From positions 434,001-498,000 of the forward strand of contig NZ_LMPT01000018.1 of the NCBI RefSeq assembly GCF_001424425.1: 64,000 bases of DNA, in the 5' to 3' direction. This DNA comes from Acidovorax sp. Leaf191. GTDB lineage: Bacteria; Pseudomonadota; Gammaproteobacteria; Burkholderiales; Burkholderiaceae_C. Positions 24,690-33,815 of this stretch are shown here, piece by piece; the stretch's first letter is position 1; the number at the start of each line of letters is the position of its first letter. Position numbers and translations under genes: made by a program. Below the pieces are notes generated by a model. It saw only the letters and a list, made by a program, of their open reading frames with translations. It had not been told where the DNA came from and made no database searches.

Positions 24690-26036
24690 ATGGAAACCAG
24701 CGTATTTGTCAGTGAACCTGGAGCTTTCCGGATCCGTGTGGCCGACCATGCCGCCGCATTGAAGAACCTGCAGCGCGGGTGCCCCAAACACATGGTGATC
24801 GCGGACTACCTGCAGAACCCCGAAGAGTTCGCCAGCACGCACTACCTTGCCCGGGCGTTTGAGCTGCTGGGCACGCAATGCGATGTGGATGGTGGCGATC
24901 TGGTGCTGGTGCCTTTCGCAAGCAGCGAGAGCGTGGACCTCTCGGCCTACTACTGGGACTTCATTGAAACGTTGGCGCACGAGGAGAACCCGGGTTCCCT
25001 GTCCGAGGGGGGCAAGCTGGCGATGATCGAAGCCGGTGAGGATGTGGACGACGAGCAGGACGCCCGCCACCACGCCAGCGAAGCGGCCGATGACTTCATC
25101 AGCGCGATGGGAGATCGCAAGATCACCTTGGCTGAACTCGATGCCGTGATCGCCAGCGAAGGCAGCGTGGACTTTTGCAACTACAACGGCGACACGCCGT
25201 TGCTCGCGGCGAGTACGAGTTACCGCTGGGCCATTTCGGCGCGTGCAGATGCGCAGATGGACGGCGACACCGACACCGACACCGATAGCGACGACGAAGA
25301 AGACCCGGAAGAAACAGCCTGTGCGGCGCGGGAGTGGGAAAGGAACGTGCACAACCTGCACACCGTGCTGCAACGCCGCCCCGACATGGCCCTGCGCAAC
25401 AGGGATGGCTCGGACGCCCTGGGCCTGGCGGCAGAGTCCGGCAGCGTGGAGTTCGTTGATCTGCTCATGGCACACGGCGCAACAGTCAACGCGGGCGCAC
25501 TGCAGGGCGCAGTCCGCAGCTTTTCGCTGGACATGGTGCGCAAGCTCGCCCAGCACCACGCGCACCTGGCGGGGCCTGATCTGCTGCTCGTCGCTTGCTC
25601 TGCCCATAGCATCATGCCCGGCAAGCTGGAGATGGTGCGTTATCTGGTGGAGGAACTGGGCTGCGACGTGAATGCCCGCGGGACAAAGGTCGCCTGCGCG
25701 TTCAAGGGGCCGGTGGGCCGCCTTGGCACGGCCTTGATGGCGGCAGCGCTGGCGGACGATTTGGCGGTGATCCAGTACCTGCTGTCCGCCGGGGCCGACC
25801 TGCACGCGGTGGACGCGTATGGCAACACAGCGCTGCATTACTGCAGCGGCCAAACGTGGGTGAACGAGCCGGGCGGGGGGACGCTCTGGTTCGCGCTGGA
25901 TGACAACCCGAAGGTCATCGACCTGCTGCGCCGGCACGGAGCGGACGACAGTGCCATCAATGTGGCAGGTAGAACGCCCGCCGATCTGTTGGCCAGCCGC
26001 CGGTCGCACGACATGTCTGACGACGGCGCGGATTGA
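24690..26036 (+). CDS. Ankyrin-repeat protein with Asp-rich insert
   Basis: A 448-residue protein without a signal peptide. The N-terminal half has no recognised domain. An acidic insert DGDTDTDTDSDDEEDPEE (about residues 191-208) is encoded by three gacacc hexamers. The C-terminal half carries ankyrin repeats: DALGLAAESGSVEFVDLLMAHGA, a divergent pair, then GTALMAAALADDLAVIQYLL and GNTALHYCSG followed by VIDLLRRHGAD (given in pieces). Ankyrin repeats bind other proteins; in bacteria such genes are sometimes immunity or effector partners. A link with the upstream unknown gene is inferred from spacing. Confidence 0.8.
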   Translation: METSVFVSEPGAFRIRVADHAAALKNLQRGCPKHMVIADYLQNPEEFASTHYLARAFELLGTQCDVDGGDLVLVPFASSESVDLSAYYWDFIETLAHEENPGSLSEGGKLAMIEAGEDVDDEQDARHHASEAADDFISAMGDRKITLAELDAVIASEGSVDFCNYNGDTPLLAASTSYRWAISARADAQMDGDTDTDTDSDDEEDPEETACAAREWERNVHNLHTVLQRRPDMALRNRDGSDALGLAAESGSVEFVDLLMAHGATVNAGALQGAVRSFSLDMVRKLAQHHAHLAGPDLLLVACSAHSIMPGKLEMVRYLVEELGCDVNARGTKVACAFKGPVGRLGTALMAAALADDLAVIQYLLSAGADLHAVDAYGNTALHYCSGQTWVNEPGGGTLWFALDDNPKVIDLLRRHGADDSAINVAGRTPADLLASRRSHDMSDDGAD

Positions 26037-26258
26037 CGCCCGTGCCCGCAGCGCGGTCGGTTATCTGGGTCGGCACAGGCTTGCGGCTGCCGGTGCGAGG
26101 CGTCGCACGCCGGCCGGTCACTGGCTGTCCGCCACGGGCACTGCCGCGCATCCCGTACCACAAAGGCTGCTGCGCGACCCCTTGCGGACGATGAACACCT
26201 TGTCCGGCGCCCGTCAAAATTTCGGCGCGTCTGTGCGATGCCGCTATGCTTGCCCACC

Positions 26259-27137
26259 ATGAAAAATCGAGACGATGAAACCGACGCGGCCGTGGCCGCG
26301 CTGGCACAGCAGGATGTGGCCCGCGCCCTGGCCGAAGACGTGGGCACCGGCGACCTCACGGCCGGGCTCATCGACCCCAGCCGCCGCGCCCGTGCCCGCA
26401 TCCTGGCGCGTGAGCCCGCCGTGATCTGCGGGGCCCCCTGGGCCGAGGCCGCGCTGCGCGCGCTGGACCCCGGCGTGCAGCTCACCTGGCGCGTGCAGGA
26501 AGGCCAGCGCTGCGTGGCCGACCAGATCGTGCTGGAGATCGAAGGCCAGGCCCGCGCGCTGCTCAGCGCCGAGCGCACCGCGCTCAACTTCCTGCAACTG
26601 CTCTCGGCCGTGGCCACCAAGACGCGGCATTACGTGGACGTGGTGGCCGGCACCCGCGCGCAGATCGTCGACACCCGCAAGACCCTGCCGGGCCTGCGCC
26701 TGGCGCAGAAGTACGCCGTGCGCGTGGGCGGCGGCACCAACCACCGCATCGGCCTGCACGACGCGGTGCTGATCAAGGAAAACCACATCGCCGCGGCCGG
26801 CGGCGTGACGGCCGTGCTGCGGGCTGCGCAGGCGGTGGCGGGCCAGGCCCGATTCATCGAGATCGAGGTGGAAACGCTGGACCAGCTGGCCGAGGCCCTG
26901 CAGGCCGGCGCGAAGATGGTCCTGCTCGACAACATGCCCCTGCCCACGCTGCAGGAGGCCGTGCGCATCAACGCCGCGCACCCTGGCGGCGGTGCCATCC
27001 TCGAGATCTCGGGCGGCGTCACGCTCGAAGGGCTGCGCGCGCTGGCCGACACCGGCGTGGACCGCATTTCCATCGGCACGCTGACCAAGGACGTGCAGGC
27101 CACCGACTTTTCGATGCGCCTGCAGGACCTGGCCTGA
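26259..27137 (+). CDS. nadC: Nicotinate-nucleotide diphosphorylase (carboxylating)
   Basis: Quinolinate phosphoribosyltransferase, which converts quinolinate and PRPP to nicotinate mononucleotide, CO2 and pyrophosphate in de novo NAD synthesis. The 292-residue protein has EDVGTGDLT near residue 26, ERTALNFLQ near residue 107, DTRKTLPGLR near residue 139, GGGTNHR near residue 159 and ISGGV near residue 249. The start at ATG 26259 is chosen over the longer frame. nadA follows, with a long perfect hairpin between them. Confidence 0.96.
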   Translation: MKNRDDETDAAVAALAQQDVARALAEDVGTGDLTAGLIDPSRRARARILAREPAVICGAPWAEAALRALDPGVQLTWRVQEGQRCVADQIVLEIEGQARALLSAERTALNFLQLLSAVATKTRHYVDVVAGTRAQIVDTRKTLPGLRLAQKYAVRVGGGTNHRIGLHDAVLIKENHIAAAGGVTAVLRAAQAVAGQARFIEIEVETLDQLAEALQAGAKMVLLDNMPLPTLQEAVRINAAHPGGGAILEISGGVTLEGLRALADTGVDRISIGTLTKDVQATDFSMRLQDLA

Positions 27138-27150
27138 GCCCCTGGCCGCA

Positions 27151-27203
27151 CCCGCCCTGCGCTGGCAACCCTGCGCTGCGCAGGGTTGCCAGCGCAGGGC
27201 GGG
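27151..27203. repeat. Perfect 26-bp inverted repeat between nadC and nadA
   Basis: Arms of 26 bases (left arm begins cccgccctgcgctggcaacc) flank a single T, giving a 53-base near-perfect hairpin. No T run follows on either strand, so it is not a classical intrinsic terminator. It lies 14 bases after the nadC stop and 60 bases before nadA, where it could protect the nadC mRNA 3' end or slow polymerase. Origin as a mobile REP-like unit is also possible. Confidence 0.85.
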
Positions 27204-27263
27204 CCGGGCCGATATGCTTACCCCTCCACGAAACCAGCCCCAGCCGCTGGTAGCAAGTACCCC

Positions 27264-28388
27264 ATGACCACCATTGCCATCAAGGACGTCGAGTACGAGC
27301 AGCCCGCCCCGGGCGCGGACGGCGACGTCTGTTCCACCAAGCACGCCTGGGCGCGCGTGCCGCCCGAGCCCGCGCCGGCCGAGCGCGCGGCGCTCAAGGA
27401 CCGCATCCGCCGCCTGCTGAAGGAAAAGAACGCGGTCATGGTGTCGCACTATTACGTGCACCCCGACCTGCAGGACCTGGCCGAAGAAACCGGCGGCCTC
27501 GTGAGCGACTCGCTGGAGATGGCGCGCTTTGGCCGCGACCACGCGGCGCAGACGCTGGTGGTGAGCGGCGTGCGCTTCATGGGCGAGACGGCCAAGATCC
27601 TGAGCCCCGAAAAAACCATCCTGATGCCTGATCTGGACGCGACCTGCTCGCTGGACCTGGGCTGCCCGATCGACGAGTTCAGCGCCTTCTGCGACGCGCA
27701 CCCCGACCGCACCGTGGTGGTCTACGCCAATACCAGCGCCGCGGTGAAGGCACGCGCCGACTGGCTTGTCACCTCCAGCTGCGCCCTCGACATCGTGGGC
27801 GCCCTGAAGGCCGCGGGGCAAAAGATCCTGTGGGCACCCGACCGGCATCTTGGGGCCTACATCCAGCGCGAGACCGGCGCCGACATGGTGTTCTGGAACG
27901 GCGCCTGCATCGTGCACGACGAGTTCAAGGCCTTCGAGCTGGAAGCCCTCAAAAAGGAACACCCCCGCGCCAAGGTGCTGGTGCACCCCGAGAGCCCCGC
28001 CGACGTGGTGGCGCTGGCCGACGCCGTGGGCTCCACCAGCGCCATCCTCAAGGCTGCGCGGGATCTGGATGCCACCGAGTTCATCGTGGCCACCGACAAC
28101 GGCATGATGCACAAGCTGCGCACCCTCAACCCCGGCAAGACCTTCTACGAAGCCCCCACGGCCGGCAACAGCGCCACCTGCAAGAGCTGCGCGCACTGCC
28201 CCTGGATGGCGATGAACGGCCTGGCCGACGTGGCCCGCGTGCTGGAGACCGGCGCCAACGCCATCACGGTGGACCCGGCCCTCATCCCGCGCGCCCGCCA
28301 GCCCATCGATCGCATGCTGGCTTTCACTGCGGCGCTCAAGAACGGGCAGCCCACCCCAGCGCTGGTGCCGCACCTGGGCGCTGCCTGA
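27264..28388 (+). CDS. nadA: Quinolinate synthase A
   Basis: [4Fe-4S] enzyme that condenses iminoaspartate (from NadB) with dihydroxyacetone phosphate to quinolinate. The 374-residue protein has the [15 protein letters not shown] block near residue 61, [11 protein letters not shown] with a cluster Cys near residue 129, the [11 protein letters not shown] motif near residue 191, the [10 protein letters not shown] region with a second Cys near residue 213 and [10 protein letters not shown] near residue 306. A third cluster Cys is within that last motif. The start is ATG 27264. nadC is directly upstream; nadB is at 36735. Confidence 0.96.
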   Translation: MTTIAIKDVEYEQPAPGADGDVCSTKHAWARVPPEPAPAERAALKDRIRRLLKEKNAVMVSHYYVHPDLQDLAEETGGLVSDSLEMARFGRDHAAQTLVVSGVRFMGETAKILSPEKTILMPDLDATCSLDLGCPIDEFSAFCDAHPDRTVVVYANTSAAVKARADWLVTSSCALDIVGALKAAGQKILWAPDRHLGAYIQRETGADMVFWNGACIVHDEFKAFELEALKKEHPRAKVLVHPESPADVVALADAVGSTSAILKAARDLDATEFIVATDNGMMHKLRTLNPGKTFYEAPTAGNSATCKSCAHCPWMAMNGLADVARVLETGANAITVDPALIPRARQPIDRMLAFTAALKNGQPTPALVPHLGAA

Positions 28389-28405
28389 GGGCGTGGTGGC
28401 AATGA

Positions 28406-28465
28406 TGCGCTATTTATTTGATAGCTGCTTGCGCTCATCCATCAAGCGGTAGGGGCGGTTTTGAC
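28406..28465 (+). repeat. Dispersed hairpin repeat family A, copy at pabBC start
   Basis: Reads tgcgctatttatttgatagc, then tgcttgcgctcatccatcaa and gcggtaggggcggttttgac. The tail contains the likely ribosome site (aggggcgg) and the TTG start codon of pabBC. The same tail (gctgttttga) is present in the copy at 21468-21520, which shows it is part of the repeat. Confidence 0.7.
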
Positions 28466-30332
28466 TGGTATTTCGCGCATCGACTTCACCCAGCCGCAGG
28501 ATGCCGACAGGCCGCGCCTGCGCCACGCGTTCGGTGTGCCGCGCGAGGTGCTGGTGGCGCGCGACCTGGCCGGTGTGCGCGGTGTGCTCGACGCCGTGCA
28601 TGCGGCGGCCGCGGCAGGGCGTTGGTGCGTGGGGTATGTGCGCTACGAGGCTGCTGCCGCGTTCGATGCTGCGCTGCAGACCCATGCGGCCGATGGCCCG
28701 CTGGCGTGGTTTGCGGTGCACGACGCACCCCTGCCGTGGCCCGCCGACGCGGCGGGTGCAGCCCCCCAAGACCCTGCCGAAGTGGCCTGGACCGGCGCCC
28801 CGGGCCGCGCCGCCTTCGATGACGCCATGGCGCGCATCCAGCATGCCATCGGCGCGGGCGAGCTGTACCAGGTCAACCACACGGCGCCGCTGACGGGTAC
28901 GCTGCAGGGCAGCCCCGCCGGGCTGTTTGCAGCGCTGCTGCGGGCGCAGCCTGGCGGCTACGCCGCGCACATCGACGCGGGCGGCGAGCAGGTGCTGTCG
29001 GTGTCGCCCGAACTCTTCTTCGACTGGCAGGACGCGCCCGAGGGCGGCAGCATCCTGGCGCGCCCCATGAAGGGCACCGCCCCGCGCGGCGCCACGCCTG
29101 AGCAGGATGCGGCCCGTGCCGACCACCTGCGCACGGCGCCCAAGGAGCGTGCCGAGAACGTGATGATCGTGGACCTGCTGCGCAACGACCTTTCGCGCAT
29201 CGCGCTGCCGCACAGCGTGCAGGTGCCCGCACTGTTCGCCACCCAGTCCTTGCCCACCGTGTGGCAGATGACGTCCGACGTGGTGGCGCGCACGCGGCCC
29301 GGCACCACGCTCACCGACGTGTTCGCGGCGCTGTTCCCGTGTGGCTCCGTCACCGGCGCGCCCAAGGTGCGGGCCATGCAGATGATCCATGCGCTCGAAG
29401 GCCAGCCCCGGGGCGTGTACTGCGGCGCCGTGGGCGTGGTGCGGCCCGCGGGGCGAATGAGAAAGGCGGGGCCGGGCGGCGCCACCCACGCCGTGTCCGC
29501 CACCTTCAATGTGCCGATCCGCACCGTGGTGCTCCACGGGGGGCGCGGACCGGAAGATGGGTGGAGCGCCACCTGCGGCATCGGCAGCGGCATCACCTCG
29601 GGCGCCGAAGCTGCCGCAGAATGGCAGGAGTGGCGCCACAAGCGCGCATTCGTGGAGCGCGCGAGCATGCCTTTCGAGATCCTGGAAACACTGGCCCTGA
29701 ACGACGGCAAGTTCCGCCATGCCGACCTGCACGTGGCGCGCATGGGCCAGGCGGCGGTGCACTTCGGCTATCCGTGGAACGCCCATGCCGTGCGGCAAGA
29801 GCTGCAGATCGCGGCGCTGCAGAACTTCAACGGCGCCTGGCGCGTGCGGCTGCTGCTGGCCGCCGACGGCAGTGCGCGCGCCGAAGCCTTTGCCCTGCAG
29901 CCCACCGCGGAGCCCGTGCGCCTGCAGTTGGCCGCCACCGCCTTCGAAGCGGCCCACGGCGAGTTCGTGCGGCACAAGACCACCCGCCGCGCGCACTACG
30001 CGGCGTATGCGCCCACCACGCCGGGCGTGTTCGACACCGTGCTGTGGAACGACGCGGGCGAGATCACCGAGAGCACCTTCGGCAACATCGCCGTGCTGCT
30101 GGACGGCCAGTGGGTCACCCCGCCCCTGGCCTGCGGCCTGCTGCCTGGCGTGGGGCGGGCCGTGGCGCTGCGCGAAGGGCAGGTGGCCGAAGCCGTGGTG
30201 CACCTGGCCGACTTGCCGCGCGTGCAGGGCTGGGCCTTCATCAACAGCCTGCGCGGCTGGCTGCAGGCGCAGATGGACGCGCCCGGCGTACTGCCGCAGG
30301 TGGCCGGACCCGCGGACCGCGAAGCCCGCTGA
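28461..30332 (+). CDS. pabBC: Fused aminodeoxychorismate synthase I / 4-amino-4-deoxychorismate lyase
   Basis: Bifunctional 623-residue enzyme of p-aminobenzoate and folate synthesis. The N-terminal part (about 1-420) is a chorismate-binding PabB domain with KGTAPRG, IVDLLRNDLSRI near residue 235 and PCGSVTGAPK near residue 293. The C-terminal part (about 400-620) is a PabC-like class IV aminotransferase-fold lyase with PFEILETL, HKTTRRAHYAAY (likely PLP Lys) and GEITESTFGNIAV near residue 535. The start is TTG 28461 with aggggcgg upstream, both within a dispersed repeat. The glutamine amidotransferase subunit PabA is not in the window. Confidence 0.93.
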   Translation: MTGISRIDFTQPQDADRPRLRHAFGVPREVLVARDLAGVRGVLDAVHAAAAAGRWCVGYVRYEAAAAFDAALQTHAADGPLAWFAVHDAPLPWPADAAGAAPQDPAEVAWTGAPGRAAFDDAMARIQHAIGAGELYQVNHTAPLTGTLQGSPAGLFAALLRAQPGGYAAHIDAGGEQVLSVSPELFFDWQDAPEGGSILARPMKGTAPRGATPEQDAARADHLRTAPKERAENVMIVDLLRNDLSRIALPHSVQVPALFATQSLPTVWQMTSDVVARTRPGTTLTDVFAALFPCGSVTGAPKVRAMQMIHALEGQPRGVYCGAVGVVRPAGRMRKAGPGGATHAVSATFNVPIRTVVLHGGRGPEDGWSATCGIGSGITSGAEAAAEWQEWRHKRAFVERASMPFEILETLALNDGKFRHADLHVARMGQAAVHFGYPWNAHAVRQELQIAALQNFNGAWRVRLLLAADGSARAEAFALQPTAEPVRLQLAATAFEAAHGEFVRHKTTRRAHYAAYAPTTPGVFDTVLWNDAGEITESTFGNIAVLLDGQWVTPPLACGLLPGVGRAVALREGQVAEAVVHLADLPRVQGWAFINSLRGWLQAQMDAPGVLPQVAGPADREAR

Positions 30333-30378
30333 ACGCGGGGCCCGCTGCTGCCGCTGGCATGCGGCGGCTATCGGAGGG

Positions 30379-30738
30379 TCAGAGCCGTTCCTTGGCGTAG
30401 GAGCCGCGGTCCATGTCCACCACCTCCACGCTCAATTGCACCAGCACGCCGGCAGGCCGGGGCGAGAGCTCGCGCAGCACCGCGGCCACGCGGCCGGAGA
30501 GGTCCTTCTTGGCCTCGGGCGAGCGGCCAGCCAGCAGGCGCAGTTGTGCATGCACAAAGGCGCGGTTGGCTGGTGCAGTGCCGATCTCGAAACTGTCGGC
30601 CACCACGAAGCGGGTCTTCAGGTCGGCTTCGTCCTGGATTTCGGGGTGGGCGCACAGCTGGGCGTTCAGGGCCTTGAGCGCCTCGGCTTCGGGGAAGTGC
30701 GGCAGGTTGCTGGTGTATTCGACGACGAGATGGGGCAT
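30379..30738 (-). CDS. 5-carboxymethyl-2-hydroxymuconate Delta-isomerase family protein
   Basis: A 119-residue tautomerase-superfamily protein. The N-terminus MPHLVVEYTSNL places the catalytic Pro next to the initiator Met, as in CHMI, which isomerises a ring-cleavage product in homoprotocatechuate degradation. Other conserved parts are HAQLRLLAGR near residue 63 and VQLSVEVVDMD near the end. No other genes of that pathway are nearby, so the physiological substrate may differ. It converges on pabBC with a 46-base gap. Confidence 0.85.
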   Translation of the reverse strand: MPHLVVEYTSNLPHFPEAEALKALNAQLCAHPEIQDEADLKTRFVVADSFEIGTAPANRAFVHAQLRLLAGRSPEAKKDLSGRVAAVLRELSPRPAGVLVQLSVEVVDMDRGSYAKERL

Positions 30739-31118
30739 GGTGAAGGGTCCGTTCAGGGGCATGTGCCGCATCGGCAGGCACACAGGGCACAAAGGTTGCG
30801 CACCCGGCGCCAGTTTAAGGGGCTGGATGGTGCCGGCGGGGCGGCGTGCCCTCGTGGGGGTGTGGCCCAAGCGCAGCCAGCGCGCCACAAACCACAGATT
30901 TCTTATCGCTTCCTTAAGCTCGCCCAGTTCGGGCGCTGTCGTGGCCCGGTACCGACGGTGGCGGCCATTCGTATCATTTGTGTTGCAACTCAGCAGGCAG
31001 GTGCGCAGAATATGGCGCGTTCGGCCGCAGAGCAGGCCCTGGCCGGGCGTCGTGTGTTCGGCAAGGGATTGAACGCGCGCAGATCGATGATTGCCTGTTC
31101 ACCATCCCCCTCCATGCC
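30739..31118. other. 380-base divergent intergenic region
   Basis: Lies between the CHMI-like gene (minus) and the carbonic anhydrase gene (plus), so it should hold promoters for both. I see no coding frame with a ribosome site, no strong hairpin and no clear sigma-70 pair. The stretch 30890-31000 is locally richer in A+T (acaaaccacagatttcttat), the likeliest place for promoter elements. Confidence 0.4.
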
Positions 31119-31877
31119 ATGACCCACCCTGCATTCGTCCGACACATCGCCCTGGCCGCCATCGCACTGTGCACCGCTGCCGCTGCCAACGCACAAGGCG
31201 CCAACCCGCACTGGGAATACAAAGGCAAACACGGCGCCACCCACTGGGGCGAGCTGGAAGCAGGCTTCGAAGCCTGCGCGCGCGGCGCGGCGCAAAGCCC
31301 GGTGAACATCCGCAAGACGGTGAAGGAAGCGCTGCCCGCGCTCGACTTTCAGTACACGCCCGCCGCCCCCACGCTGCTCAACAACGGCCACACGGTGCAG
31401 GTCAACATGCCCGCCGGCAGCAAGCTGGTGGTGGACGGCAAGCCGATGGAGCTGCTGCAGTTCCACTTCCACACGCCCAGCGAAGAAGCCATTGGCGGCA
31501 AACGCGCGGCCATGGTGGCGCACTTCGTGCACAAGGCCGAAGACGGCACGCTGGGCGTGGTGGCCGTGCTGATCCAGCCCGGCAAGGCCAATGCCGCCTG
31601 GGCCCCGATCTTTGCCCACCTGCCCCGTGCGGGCGAGCAGGTCACGGTGAACGGACTCTCCCTCGACGCCAGCAGCCTGCTGCCTGCCAGCAAGGGCTAC
31701 TACAGCTTTGCCGGGTCGCTGACCACGCCGCCATGCTCCGAAGGCGTGCAGTGGATGGTGCTCAAGGAGCCCGTCAAGCTCAGCCCGCAGCAGATCAATG
31801 CGTTCCGCCACATGTACAGCGCCAACGCACGGCCGCTGCAGCCCATCAACAGCCGGGTGATCAAGGAAAGCATCTGA
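31119..31877 (+). CDS. Periplasmic alpha-class carbonic anhydrase
   Basis: Zinc enzyme that interconverts CO2 and bicarbonate. The 252-residue precursor has a signal peptide ending AAANAQG near residue 26, so the enzyme acts in the periplasm. The alpha-class signature is clear: CARGAAQSPVNI near residue 55, the zinc ligands in LLQFHFHTPSE near residue 115 and AHFVHKAEDG near residue 135, and SLTTPPCSEGVQW near residue 206. Cys in CARG and PPCSE can form the usual disulfide. The start at ATG 31119 is chosen because it begins the signal peptide. Confidence 0.95.
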   Translation: MTHPAFVRHIALAAIALCTAAAANAQGANPHWEYKGKHGATHWGELEAGFEACARGAAQSPVNIRKTVKEALPALDFQYTPAAPTLLNNGHTVQVNMPAGSKLVVDGKPMELLQFHFHTPSEEAIGGKRAAMVAHFVHKAEDGTLGVVAVLIQPGKANAAWAPIFAHLPRAGEQVTVNGLSLDASSLLPASKGYYSFAGSLTTPPCSEGVQWMVLKEPVKLSPQQINAFRHMYSANARPLQPINSRVIKESI

Positions 31878-31884
31878 GGACTGC

Positions 31885-31915
31885 CGAAGGACCGGGGACC
31901 CACCCCGATCCTTCG
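31885..31915. terminator. Stem-loop between convergent carbonic anhydrase and bioF genes
   Basis: A 13-base stem cgaaggaccgggg/ccccgatccttcg with one mismatch and a five-base loop, placed right between the two stop codons. T runs are lacking, so termination strength is uncertain, but the position suits a bidirectional terminator. Confidence 0.5.
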
Positions 31916-31920
31916 AGCGG

Positions 31921-33153
31921 CTAGCCCAGACGCTCTGCCGCATGCTGGCGCAACGCGGCCAGCAGGTCTTTCACATCGGCCTCGGTGTGCGCGGCAGACA
32001 GTGCGATGCGCAGCCGTGCCGTACCCGCCGGCACCGTGGGTGGCCGAATGGCCGGCACCCACAGGCCCTGCGCGCGCAGGCTGTCCATGGCGGCCAGCGC
32101 GGCTTCGTTGCTGCCCACCACCAGTGCCTGCACAGGCGTGTGCGACGGCAGCAGGTGCCAGGCCATTGGTGCGGGCAGCGCCGCCAGGCCACCGCGCAAC
32201 TGGGTGATGCGGGCCTGCAGGTGCGCGCGGCGGTCGTCGGCCGCGGCGATCAGCACCAGGCTTTCGCGCAGCGCGCTGGCCAGCAGCGCCGGGGCCGCGG
32301 TGGCAAAGATGTAGGTGCGCGTTTTCTGCAGCAGCCATTCGATGAGTGCGGCATCACCCGCCACGAAGGCGCCGGCCACGCCCGCGGCCTTGCCCAGCGT
32401 GGCCATGTAGAGCACGCGGCGCGCGGCATTCGCACCCGTCAAACCCGCCTGCGCCAGGCTGCCGCGCCCCTGGGGCCCCAGCACGCCGAAGCCGTGCGCG
32501 TCGTCCAGCAGCAGCAAGGCGTCGTAGCGCTCGCACAGCGCCAGCAGGGCAGGGATGTCGATCAGGTCGCCGTCCATGCTGAACACCGCATCGCTGATCA
32601 CCAGCTTGCGCCGGGCGGGGCTGGCGGCCAGGGCGGCCTCCAGCGCGGGCAGGTCGGCGTGCGGGTACCGGTGGATGGTGGCGCGCGACAGGCGGGCGCC
32701 GTCGATCAGGCAGGCGTGGTTGAGCGCATCGGAGAACACCGCATCGCCATCGCCCACCAGCGCCGGGATGATGCCCGCGTTGGTGGCGTAGCCCGCGTAG
32801 AAGTACAGCGCACGGGGCAGTTGCACGAAGGCGGCCAGGTCGTGCTCCAGCGCGGCGTTGGCGGCGCTGTGGCCGCTGACCAGGGGCGAACCGCCCGAGC
32901 CCACGCCGAAGGTGTGCGTGGCCTCGCGCGCGGCCTGCGCCAGCGCGGGATGGCTGGCCAGGCCCAGGTAGTCGTTGCTGCAGAACGCCAGCATGGGCTG
33001 GCCGTCCACCAGCAGGCGTGCGCCGCCTGCCGGCTCCACCACGCGGCGGCGGCGCAGCAGGTGTGCGCGCTCGATGTCGGCCAGGCGGCCCGGGATCTCA
33101 TCGAGCCACGATGTTGCGGTCGAGCCCGCAGCGGACGTGCCGGTCACAGCCAT
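31921..33153 (-). CDS. bioF: 8-amino-7-oxononanoate synthase
   Basis: PLP enzyme that joins pimeloyl thioester and alanine, the first step of the biotin ring pathway. The 410-residue protein has [12 protein letters not shown] near residue 58, [11 protein letters not shown] near residue 90, [10 protein letters not shown] near residue 225 and [12 protein letters not shown] near residue 258 with the PLP-binding Lys. The start at ATG 33153 overlaps the bioD stop by ten bases, so bioA, bioD and bioF are probably translated as one operon. Confidence 0.94.
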   Translation of the reverse strand: MAVTGTSAAGSTATSWLDEIPGRLADIERAHLLRRRRVVEPAGGARLLVDGQPMLAFCSNDYLGLASHPALAQAAREATHTFGVGSGGSPLVSGHSAANAALEHDLAAFVQLPRALYFYAGYATNAGIIPALVGDGDAVFSDALNHACLIDGARLSRATIHRYPHADLPALEAALAASPARRKLVISDAVFSMDGDLIDIPALLALCERYDALLLLDDAHGFGVLGPQGRGSLAQAGLTGANAARRVLYMATLGKAAGVAGAFVAGDAALIEWLLQKTRTYIFATAAPALLASALRESLVLIAAADDRRAHLQARITQLRGGLAALPAPMAWHLLPSHTPVQALVVGSNEAALAAMDSLRAQGLWVPAIRPPTVPAGTARLRIALSAAHTEADVKDLLAALRQHAAERLG

Positions 33154-33815
33154 GCCGGCGGCAGCTCCAGCTGCATGCTGCGTGCCTCGGGCAGGTCCTG
33201 GTAGGGCACCTCGGCCAGCAGCGGGGCGCCCAGGCGGGCGCGCAGGAAGGCAATGTTGTCGCCGGCCGCTTCCATGCCGGGGTCCATGCGGTTGGCCACC
33301 CAGCCGATGAGCGTGAGGCCGCGCGCGCGGATGGCCTCGGCCGTCAGCAGCGCGTGGTTCAGGCAGCCCAGGCGCAGGCCCACCACCAGCACCACGGGCA
33401 GTGCCAGGGCCTGGGCCAGGTCGGCGCCGGTGAGCGTGTCGGACAGCGGCACCAGAAAGCCGCCTGCGCCTTCCACCACCACGGCGTCCGCCTGCGCCGC
33501 CAGCGCCTGGTAGCTGCGCACGATGGCCGCGATGTCGATCTCCACGCCGGCCCGCGCCGCCGCGATGTGGGGCGAGAGCGGGTCGGGCAGCAGCACGGGG
33601 TTGTCCAGCTCGGGCGCCACGGCCAGGGTGGAGGCCGAGCGCAGTGCGATGGCATCCTCGCTGGCCCAGTCCTCGCCCCAGGGCACCAGGCCCGCGGCCA
33701 CGGGCTTCATGCCCACCACGTGGCGGTGGTGCGGCGCCAGCGCGTGCAGCAGGCCGGCGGACACCAGCGTCTTGCCGACGCCGGTGTCGGTGCCGGTCAC
33801 AAAACATCCAATCAT
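33144..33815 (-). CDS. bioD: Dethiobiotin synthetase
   Basis: ATP-dependent enzyme that closes the ureido ring of dethiobiotin from diaminopelargonate and CO2. The 223-residue protein has the P-loop GTDTGVGKT at residues 8-16, KPVAAG near residue 37 and [11 protein letters not shown] near residue 112. ATG 33815 directly follows the bioA TAA stop without a gap, and the 3' end overlaps bioF. Confidence 0.95.
   Translation of the reverse strand: MIGCFVTGTDTGVGKTLVSAGLLHALAPHHRHVVGMKPVAAGLVPWGEDWASEDAIALRSASTLAVAPELDNPVLLPDPLSPHIAAARAGVEIDIAAIVRSYQALAAQADAVVVEGAGGFLVPLSDTLTGADLAQALALPVVLVVGLRLGCLNHALLTAEAIRARGLTLIGWVANRMDPGMEAAGDNIAFLRARLGAPLLAEVPYQDLPEARSMQLELPPAWL

Noticed and set aside
26244..28373. 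A 709-codon minus frame opposite nadC and nadA
   Set aside because: Shadow of two certain genes; composition is typical of antisense frames.
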